Below the pieces are notes generated by a model that was not told where the DNA came from, did no database searches, and saw only the letters and a program-made list of their open reading frames with translations. Below are positions 58,045 to 64,000 of a DNA stretch of 64,000 nucleotides, one piece after another (the stretch's first letter is position 1; each line of letters opens with the position of its first letter). Made by a program: the position numbers and the translations under genes. The DNA comes from Streptomyces sp. NBC_00433 (lineage in GTDB: Bacteria > Actinomycetota > Actinomycetes > Streptomycetales > Streptomycetaceae). The DNA lies in NCBI GenBank assembly GCA_036015235.1, contig CP107926.1, positions 8,675,501 through 8,739,500 on the forward strand, written 5' to 3'.

Positions 58045-58758
58045 CTACTTGCGGCGCAGCCGCGCCGCCACGCCCTTCTGCTGGACCTGCTCGGCCTTCA
58101 CGTCACCGGCGTAGCGGTCCACGTACTCCTGGCCCGACATCGCCAGCAGCTCGTACATGATCTCGTCGGTCACCGCCCGCACCACCTCCCGCCGGTCCTC
58201 CATGCCGTAGAAGCGGCTGAAGTCCAGCGGGGCGCCGAAGCGGATGGTGACGCGGCCGATCCGCGGGATCTTCCGGCCGGGCGGCTGCAGCTCGAAAGTG
58301 CCGAGCATCGCGCACGGCACGACCGGCGCGTGCGCCCGCAGCGCCATCACCGCCACGCCCGTCCTGCCGCGGTAGAGGCGCCCGTCGTGCGAGCGGGTGC
58401 CCTCGGGGTAGATGCCCAGCAGCTCACCGCGGCCCAGGACGCCCAGCGCCGCGTCGATCGCCGACTGCGAGGCCTTGCCGCCCGAGCGGTCCACCGGGAT
58501 CTGGCCCACCCCGCGGAAGAAGGCGGCGGTCAGCCGACCCTTGAGCCCGGGGCCCGTGAAGTATTCGGCCTTCGCCAGGAAGGTGATCCGGCGGGGCAGG
58601 ATCGCCGGCATCACGAAGTGGTCGGAGAAGGACAGGTGGTTGCCGGCGATGATGGCCGCGCCGGTCTCCGGGATGTTCTCGATGCCCTCGATCCGCGGCC
58701 GGAAGAACAGCCGGAGCAAAGGCCCGAGAATCACGTACTTGAGCACCCGGTAGAACAC
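58045..58758 (-). CDS. 1-acyl-sn-glycerol-3-phosphate acyltransferase family protein (PlsC-like)
   Basis: 237 aa. The acyltransferase motif I NHLSFSD (40-46; His41, Asp46) and motif III PEGTRS (118-123) are intact, as are PVDRSGG and VPCAMLG. Such membrane-associated enzymes acylate lysophosphatidate or related lipids. GTG at 58758 (MFYRVLKYV) has GGGGGAGG 6 nt upstream; the open frame upstream encodes an Arg-rich tract and is rejected. An N-terminal hydrophobic anchor is at about 5-19. Confidence 0.9.
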   Translation of the reverse strand: MFYRVLKYVILGPLLRLFFRPRIEGIENIPETGAAIIAGNHLSFSDHFVMPAILPRRITFLAKAEYFTGPGLKGRLTAAFFRGVGQIPVDRSGGKASQSAIDAALGVLGRGELLGIYPEGTRSHDGRLYRGRTGVAVMALRAHAPVVPCAMLGTFELQPPGRKIPRIGRVTIRFGAPLDFSRFYGMEDRREVVRAVTDEIMYELLAMSGQEYVDRYAGDVKAEQVQQKGVAARLRRK

Positions 58759-58902
58759 GGGCCGCCTCCCCCTCGACAGGTCCCGGTGCGCCCGGGCCGC
58801 GCTGCGCCGGTCCACCCGCGCCCCGGCAGAGTAGTGCCCGCCCACCGGCCGCGACCAGCGCGCGGCGGTCACGGCGGGGACGGGCAACCCGTGCGGGGGA
58901 TC

Positions 58903-59859
58903 TCAGCCGCGGCCGCGGGCTTCGAGGGAGGCCAGATACGCGTTGTAGGCCACGAGTTCCGCGTCGCCGTCCCGATCGGCGGCCCGGTCCTGGCGGCGGG
59001 CCTGCCGCTGCTCGGAGGTGTACCACTGGAAGAGCAGTGCCACGAGCACGATCACCGACGGGATCTCGCTGAAGGCCCAGGCGATACCGCCCGCCGCGGT
59101 CTGGTCGTTCAGCGCGTCGACGCCCAGCGACGCCGCCGGGTGCTTGAAGGTGGTCACCAGCGGCTCGCTGGCCATCATCACCGCGATGCCGAAGAAGGCG
59201 TGGAAGGGCATGCCGGCGAAGAGCTCCAGCATCCGCATCACGTAGCCGGGCCGGTGCGGGCCCGGGTCGACGCCCATGATCGGCCAGAAGAAGAGCAGGC
59301 CCACCGCGAGGAAGTGCACCATCATCGCCAGGTGCCCGGCCTCGCTGCGCATCAGGAAGTCGAAGAGCGGCGAGAAGTACAGCGCGTACAGGCTGGCGAT
59401 GAACAGCGGGATGGTGAAGGCCGGATGCGTGACGATCCGCAGGTACCTGCTGTGCAGCAGCTTCACCAGCAGCTCGCGCGGCCCGGTCCTGCCCCGGCCG
59501 GCCGTCGGCAGGGCCCGCAGCGCCAGCGTCACCGGGGCGCCGAGCAGCAGCAGGATCGGCGAGAGCATGCTGAGGATCATGTGCTGCACCATGTGCACGC
59601 TGAAGAGGACCATGCCGTAGTCGTTGAGCCGGGTGCACATCGTCACGCCGATGGTCAGCACCCCGAGCGCGAACGCCGCCGTACGCCCCACCGGCCAGCG
59701 GTCGCCGCGCCGGTGCAGCCGCAGCACGGCCACGCCGTAGAGCACGAGCAGCAGCACACAGCCGACCAGGAAGAACGGGTCGCCGGTGCTGAAGGCCAGG
59801 CCCCGGCCGAGGGTGAACGGCGGCAGGTCCATGTGCATGCCGCCACCGCCGTGGTCCAT
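58903..59859 (-). CDS. Caa3-type CtaG-like cytochrome c oxidase assembly protein
   Basis: 318 aa membrane protein with about seven helices. MDHGGGGMHMD at the N-terminus offers His/Met copper ligands. HMVQHMILSMLSPILLLLGAP and MMVHFLAVGLLFFWPIMGVDP are typical of the caa3_CtaG family, implicated in inserting copper into cytochrome oxidase. ATG at 59859 with GAGGAG 6 nt upstream. Isolated from oxidase genes in this window. Confidence 0.9.
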   Translation of the reverse strand: MDHGGGGMHMDLPPFTLGRGLAFSTGDPFFLVGCVLLLVLYGVAVLRLHRRGDRWPVGRTAAFALGVLTIGVTMCTRLNDYGMVLFSVHMVQHMILSMLSPILLLLGAPVTLALRALPTAGRGRTGPRELLVKLLHSRYLRIVTHPAFTIPLFIASLYALYFSPLFDFLMRSEAGHLAMMVHFLAVGLLFFWPIMGVDPGPHRPGYVMRMLELFAGMPFHAFFGIAVMMASEPLVTTFKHPAASLGVDALNDQTAAGGIAWAFSEIPSVIVLVALLFQWYTSEQRQARRQDRAADRDGDAELVAYNAYLASLEARGRG

Positions 59860-59998
59860 CAGTCACTCCTCGCTCGCGTCGACCGGCAGCAGGCCGATTC
59901 GACCGTTGTGCCCGCTCCAGAGTAGGACCGCCCCCGTCCGGCGGTCCGGGCGGGGGCGGCTGCGTGCCCGGCGGGGCGGCGCTGTCGAGGTCAGCGGC

Positions 59999-61024
59999 TC
60001 ACAGGACGCACTCGGCCTCGGTGTAGCGGTCGGCCGGGACGGTCTTGAGGTGCTGCACCGCGTCGGCGAGCGGCACCAGGGTGATGTCGGTGCCGCGCAG
60101 CGCGGTCATCATGCCGAACCGGCCGTGGTGGACGGCCTCGACGGCGTGCCAGCCGAAGCGGGTGGCCAGCACCCGGTCGTACGCGGTGGGTGTGCCGCCG
60201 CGCTGCACATGGCCGAGGATCACCGGGCGGGCCTCCTTGCCCAGGCGCTCCTCCAGCTCGACCGACAGCTGGTTGGCGACACCGCTGAAGCGCTCGTGGC
60301 CGTAGACGTCGGTGGCGCCGGAGGAGAACTCCATGGTGCCCTCGCGCGGCTTGGCGCCCTCGGACACCACCACTATGGCGAACTTCTTGCCCGCCTCGAA
60401 GCGCTTGCCGACCAGTGCGGCCAGCTCGGCGACGTCGAAGGGCCGCTCGGGCACCACGATGGCGTGCGCGCCCGCGGCCATGCCCGAGTGGAGCGCGATC
60501 CATCCGGTGTGCCGCCCCATGACCTCCACGATCAGCACCCGCTGGTGCGACTCCGCGGTGGTCTTGAGCCGGTCGAGCGCCTCGGTGGCGACCGTCACGG
60601 CGGTGTCGAAGCCGAAGGTGACGTCGGTGGAGGAGATGTCGTTGTCGATGGTCTTGGGCACCCCGACGATCGGCAGGCCCGCGTCCGACAGCAGCCGGGC
60701 CGCCTTGAGGGTGCCCTCACCGCCGATCGGGATGATCGCGTCGAGGCCCAGGTCCGCGACATGGCCCTTGGCCTGCTCCACGCCGCCGCGCAGATGCGCG
60801 GGCTGGACCCGGGACGAGCCGAGGATGGTGCCGCCGCGGGCCAGGATGCCGCTCACCGCGTCCAGGTCGAGCTTGCGGTAGTCGCATTCGAGCAGCCCCT
60901 TCCATCCGTCGTGGAAGCCGATGACCTCGTCATTGTGGTCCACGACGGCGCGGTGCACCACGGACCGGATGACGGCGTTCAGCCCGGGGCAGTCGCCGCC
61001 GCTGGTCAGTACACCAATACGCAT
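59999..61024 (-). CDS. pfkA: 6-phosphofructokinase, ATP-type
   Basis: 341 aa. MRIGVLTSGGDCPGLNAVIR at the N-terminus, GGEGT (101-105) and PKTIDND (123-129) identify group III PFK. The residue after Glu103 is Gly104, the marker of ATP use; PPi enzymes have Asp there. MGRHTGWIAL and HVQRGG complete the substrate site. Streptomycetes carry several PFK genes; this is one of them. ATG at 61024 with GGGAG 10 nt upstream. Confidence 0.95.
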   Translation of the reverse strand: MRIGVLTSGGDCPGLNAVIRSVVHRAVVDHNDEVIGFHDGWKGLLECDYRKLDLDAVSGILARGGTILGSSRVQPAHLRGGVEQAKGHVADLGLDAIIPIGGEGTLKAARLLSDAGLPIVGVPKTIDNDISSTDVTFGFDTAVTVATEALDRLKTTAESHQRVLIVEVMGRHTGWIALHSGMAAGAHAIVVPERPFDVAELAALVGKRFEAGKKFAIVVVSEGAKPREGTMEFSSGATDVYGHERFSGVANQLSVELEERLGKEARPVILGHVQRGGTPTAYDRVLATRFGWHAVEAVHHGRFGMMTALRGTDITLVPLADAVQHLKTVPADRYTEAECVL

Positions 61025-61191
61025 GCTCTCGCTACTCCCGCAACTCGACCGGACGGCCGGACCCCGTCGTCCGGATGGATCTCCGCAAGCTTACCGAGCC
61101 GCGAGGGCACGCCTCCACGCCGACCGCACTGCGGACACCTGACGATTACCCGAATTCCGTGCGACGGACGCGCAGCGTGACGCCCGGCCGC

Positions 61192-61920
61192 TCAGGCGGG
61201 CTGTACGGCGGCCGAGATCCGCTCGGCCCGCAGCGCGTCGTACCACTGGTCGTCCACCGGCGGCAGCGCGTTCACATCGAGCGCCAGCTTGATCAGCAGG
61301 TCCGCGATGTGCGGATTGCGGGCCATCACCGGGCCGTGCATGTACGTGCCGAAGACGGTGTCGTTGAACGCGCCCTCGGTGCCGTCACCGGTGCCGTTGC
61401 CCCTGCCGACCCGCAGCCGGGCCAGCGGCCGGGCGGTCGGGCCGAGGTGGGTGATGCCCTGGTGGTTCTCGAATCCGGTCAGCGGCGGCAGGCCGAGCTG
61501 CGGGTCGATGTCGGCGAGCACGTCGCCGACGCACCGGTCGCCCTCGCCCCGGGTGCTGACCACGTCCAGCAGGCCGAGGCCCGGCTCGGGGCGGCCGAGG
61601 TCGTTGATGAACTCGTGGCCGAGGATCTGGTAGCCGGCGCACACCGAGAAGACGATCGCGCCGTTGGCGACCGCCCGGTTCAACCCGCCGTCGCGGCGCA
61701 GCCGTTCGGCCGCCAGCCGCTGCGGGCGGTCCTCGCCGCCGCCGATCAGGTAGATGTCGCCCGAGGTCGGGATGGCGTGGTCGGAGCGGACGTCCACCCG
61801 GGTCACCGGCACCCGGCGCTGCGTCGCCCTGCGCTCCACCACCAGCGCGTTGCCCTGGTCGCCGTAGGTGCTCAGCAGGTCGGGGTAGACCCACACCAGG
61901 CGCAGGCTGGACTCACTCAT
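61192..61920 (-). CDS. gatD: Lipid II isoglutaminyl synthase, glutamine amidotransferase subunit GatD
   Basis: 242 aa class I amidotransferase that frees ammonia from glutamine for MurT. Nucleophile Cys94 sits in FSVCAGYQILG; GTYMHGPVMARNP holds the catalytic His. ATG at 61920 with AAGGAGA upstream. The gene lies 70 bp after murT on the same strand, matching the two-gene operon of Gram-positive bacteria. The complex amidates the alpha-carboxyl of D-Glu in lipid II. Confidence 0.95.
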   Translation of the reverse strand: MSESSLRLVWVYPDLLSTYGDQGNALVVERRATQRRVPVTRVDVRSDHAIPTSGDIYLIGGGEDRPQRLAAERLRRDGGLNRAVANGAIVFSVCAGYQILGHEFINDLGRPEPGLGLLDVVSTRGEGDRCVGDVLADIDPQLGLPPLTGFENHQGITHLGPTARPLARLRVGRGNGTGDGTEGAFNDTVFGTYMHGPVMARNPHIADLLIKLALDVNALPPVDDQWYDALRAERISAAVQPA

Positions 61921-61990
61921 ACGTGCTTCTCCTTGTCGGTCGGCAGCGGCGGGGGCTGCGGGCGTACGGTCGCCCGCGGGGTGCCCGGGG

Positions 61991-63229
61991 TCAGTTGCCG
62001 ACGCGGCGGCGCAGGTCCTGGAAGGCGGTGTAGTTGGCGATCGCCTCGATCCGGCCGGGCGGCGCGGACCGTACCGCCTCGTCGAGGTTGGCGCAGACCT
62101 TGAACTGCAGGCCGGCCACCTCCAGCCGGACCGCCAGGTCGAGCTTGCGGTCGCCGATCACCATGATCGGGTGCCCGGCCAGCCGAGGGTAGTCCACGTC
62201 CCACAGCCAGGAGGTGTCGGTGCCGTCGGCGCCGCGCGCGTTCACCGAGAGGATCACCGGGGTGGGCGGGCCGTCGATCAGCGAGAAGGTCTCCAGCCAG
62301 CCCGCCGGGTTCTTCGCCAGCAGCAGCCGCAGGTCGCGCTGCAGGAAGGACACCACGTCGTAGCGCCCGGCGACCGCCTGCACCTTGAACATCCGCTCCA
62401 GCGCGACCTTGGGGTCGATGCCGAAGGCGGCGGCCACCGCGGCGGACACGGCCGCGTTGGACTTGTTGGCCCGGCCGGGCAGTTGGAGGTGGATCGGCCA
62501 GGCGACGCCGTAGGGGTCGATGACGTGGTCGCCGGACAGCGCCCAGGTCGGGGTGGGGCGGCGGAAGCCGCACTCGCCGCAGTACCAGTCGTCGTCCGGG
62601 CGCTGCAGCACACCGCCGCAGGACGGGCAGGACCAGGCGTCGTCCTTCCACGACTGGCCGGCCGCCACCCACACCACGGTGGGGCTGGAGGAGGCGGCCC
62701 AGGTGATGAGCGGGTCGTCCGCGTTGGCGATGATGATCGCCTCGGAGCCGGCCAGGCCCTCGCGCCACTTCTCGGCGAGCATCCTGGTCTCCGCGGCCCG
62801 GTCGAGCTGGTCGCGCGACAGGTTCAGCAGCGCGATGGCCTTGGGGGCGACGTCCCTGGCGACACCGGCCAGGTACTTCTCGTCCACCTCGATCACGCCG
62901 AAGCGGGCGTCGGAGCCGCCGGCCAGCGCGGAGGTGATACCGGCGGGCATGTTGGCACCGAGCGCGTTGGAGACCACCGGGCCGCCGGCCCGCAGCGCCT
63001 CGGCGAGCAGCCGGGTGGTGGTCGTCTTGCCGTTGGTGGCGGACACCAGCACCACGTCGAGGTGCCGGGCGAGCCTGGCCAGCAGGTCGGGGTCGAAGCG
63101 CAGCGCGACCTTGCCGCCGATCACCGACCCGCTGCCCTTGCCCGCCGCGCGGGAAACCGCCGCCGCCGCCCTGCCCGCCGTCACGGCCAGCTTCGCCCGT
63201 GGCGACAGCGGCTCCGAATTGCCTGCCAT
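61991..63229 (-). CDS. murT: Lipid II isoglutaminyl synthase, ligase subunit MurT
   Basis: 412 aa Mur-ligase-like enzyme. ATP loop ATNGKTTTTRLL (from 64), a Mur-type NLSRDQLDR segment, and a zinc-ribbon insertion with CPSCGG and CGECG, a MurT hallmark. DUF1727 C-terminal domain follows (YDVVSFLQRDLRLLLAKNPAGW). ATG at 63229 with GAGGAGG upstream. First gene of murT-gatD. Confidence 0.95.
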   Translation of the reverse strand: MAGNSEPLSPRAKLAVTAGRAAAAVSRAAGKGSGSVIGGKVALRFDPDLLARLARHLDVVLVSATNGKTTTTRLLAEALRAGGPVVSNALGANMPAGITSALAGGSDARFGVIEVDEKYLAGVARDVAPKAIALLNLSRDQLDRAAETRMLAEKWREGLAGSEAIIIANADDPLITWAASSSPTVVWVAAGQSWKDDAWSCPSCGGVLQRPDDDWYCGECGFRRPTPTWALSGDHVIDPYGVAWPIHLQLPGRANKSNAAVSAAVAAAFGIDPKVALERMFKVQAVAGRYDVVSFLQRDLRLLLAKNPAGWLETFSLIDGPPTPVILSVNARGADGTDTSWLWDVDYPRLAGHPIMVIGDRKLDLAVRLEVAGLQFKVCANLDEAVRSAPPGRIEAIANYTAFQDLRRRVGN

Positions 63230-63422
63230 CGTCTGCTTCCTCCTCGACTCCGGCCGCGATGCCGCCTGCGGCGGCCGGGTTTTCCGTCCCCCGGGCGGCC
63301 GCTGCGGCGGCCGGCAAGTTCCGGTCGAGGTCAGCCTATCGACTCCGGGCCGCGGAAGGGCACCGCGGCGCCTGCCGGCGCCCCGGTGGCCACCCTGCCC
63401 GGCCGCCCGCCGCGGCCCGCGG

Positions 63423-64000
63423 TCACAGCCCCCGGCTGCCCGCCCGGTCGCCGGTCTCGGCGAGGCGTCCCCACAGCAGGTCGGCGAGGTGGCGTACCAG
63501 CAGGTCCCGCGACAGCGGGCGCTCGCCGAGCCACCAGTCGCCGGCCGCGTACATCATCCCGACGATGCCGTGCCCCCAGACCCGGGCCACCTGGCGGGTG
63601 TCGGGGCCGAGGTCGAGGCGCTCGGCTATCACCTCGCCGAGGTCCTCGCCCATCCGGCGGAGCAGCGGTACGGAGTGCCGTCCGACGTCGAAGCCCTTCT
63701 CGTCGGAGGGGGTCTCGGCGGGGTGCATCAGGAAGCGGTAGACCTGCGGGCGGGTCTCGATGGCCGAGAGGTAGGCGTGCAGCGTCGCCTCGACCCGGTC
63801 CCTGCGGTCGCCGGGGGAGTCCAGTGCGGTGCGCAGGGTGGCCAGCAGGGCGTCGGTGTGCCGCTTGGCCAGCGCCCGGTACAGGCCGCTCTTGTCGCCG
63901 AAGTGCCGGTAGAGGATGGGCTTGGTGATCCCGGCCTCGGCCGCGATGGCGTTCATCGACGCCTCGGGGCCGTCCCGCAGCACCACGCGCTCGGCGGCTT
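63423..64000 (-). CDS. TetR family regulator (5' end cut by window)
   Basis: The open frame runs off the right edge, so the N-terminus is missing. The helix-turn-helix reads MNAIAAEAGITKPILYRHFGDKSGLYRAL; the C-terminal ligand domain has WGHGIVGMMYAAGDWWLGERPLSRDLLVRHLADLLWG near its end (given in part). It lies 193 bp upstream of murT, same strand, but the gap argues for a separate transcript. Effector unknown. Confidence 0.88.
   Translation of the reverse strand, partial: AAERVVLRDGPEASMNAIAAEAGITKPILYRHFGDKSGLYRALAKRHTDALLATLRTALDSPGDRRDRVEATLHAYLSAIETRPQVYRFLMHPAETPSDEKGFDVGRHSVPLLRRMGEDLGEVIAERLDLGPDTRQVARVWGHGIVGMMYAAGDWWLGERPLSRDLLVRHLADLLWGRLAETGDRAGSRGL

Noticed and set aside
57868..59925. 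685-codon plus-strand frame across the plsC and ctaG-like genes
   Set aside because: Overlaps two clear minus-strand genes and crosses the 57972-58010 terminator.

Overview
The window looks like chromosomal DNA of a Streptomyces-type actinobacterium (Streptomycetaceae). GC is very high, GTG starts are frequent, genes often overlap as ATGA, and the families are typical: EF-Tu3, XRE/DUF397/ATPase trio, DUF885, MurT/GatD, many GNATs and NlpC/P60 under a c-di-AMP riboswitch. No rRNA, tRNA, CRISPR array, prophage or transposase gene was seen. Genus-level placement is inference.

Layout. 0-8.9 kb: a divergent EF-Tu (tuf3) closed by a 20-bp-stem hairpin, then mostly single genes (spermidine-synthase-like enzyme, MFS exporter, Pro/Gln-rich membrane protein, DUF4442 hotdog protein, DedA, acyltransferase, YbaK-like deacylase, CoA-binding protein, YigZ). 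8.9-11.1 kb: two-gene glucarate catabolic operon. 11.5-16.1 kb: sbcD-sbcC; SbcC carries an unusual low-complexity insert. 16-24.9 kb: Lrp/rhodanese pair, DUF885 metallopeptidase-like protein, Lrp/trans-sulfuration enzyme pair, an ACT-GNAT fusion, MocR/EamA pair. 26-30.9 kb: purine permease, SDR/GntR pair, ROK regulator. 31-33 kb: purB with mug. 34-38.6 kb: XRE/SDR pair and two CNNM/CBS membrane proteins. 38.7-39.3 kb: small RHH antitoxin/Doc-like toxin module. 39.3-44 kb: biotin cluster bioB-bioA-bioD with divergent bioF.

The accessory stretch is 44-57 kb. It holds a WhiJ-like XRE/DUF397/ATPase trio, a secreted DUF1996 protein behind a LacI-type palindrome, an NlpC/P60 hydrolase with an apparent Crp site and c-di-AMP riboswitch, a ClpP paralogue divergent from a solitary Phd/YefM antitoxin, the urease operon ureABCFGD with a GlnR-like box, a gutted LysR gene and a secreted peptidase. 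Two clusters of one GC-rich repeat family (44.04-44.38 and 54.94-55.19 kb) bracket most of it. They share an identical 47-bp direct repeat and a ~110-bp imperfect inverted copy.

57-64 kb is housekeeping: PlsC acyltransferase, CtaG-like protein, pfkA, the peptidoglycan-amidating pair murT-gatD, and a TetR gene cut by the window end.

A recurrent feature is a -10 hexamer ending 6-8 nt before the start codon, with no Shine-Dalgarno sequence at most of these genes. About a dozen genes here are therefore probably translated from leaderless mRNAs. The most interesting spots are the ClpP/orphan-antitoxin intergenic operator, the doubly controlled NlpC/P60 gene, the RHH/degenerate-Doc pair, the paired repeat clusters beside a truncated LysR gene, and the repeat insertion in SbcC.
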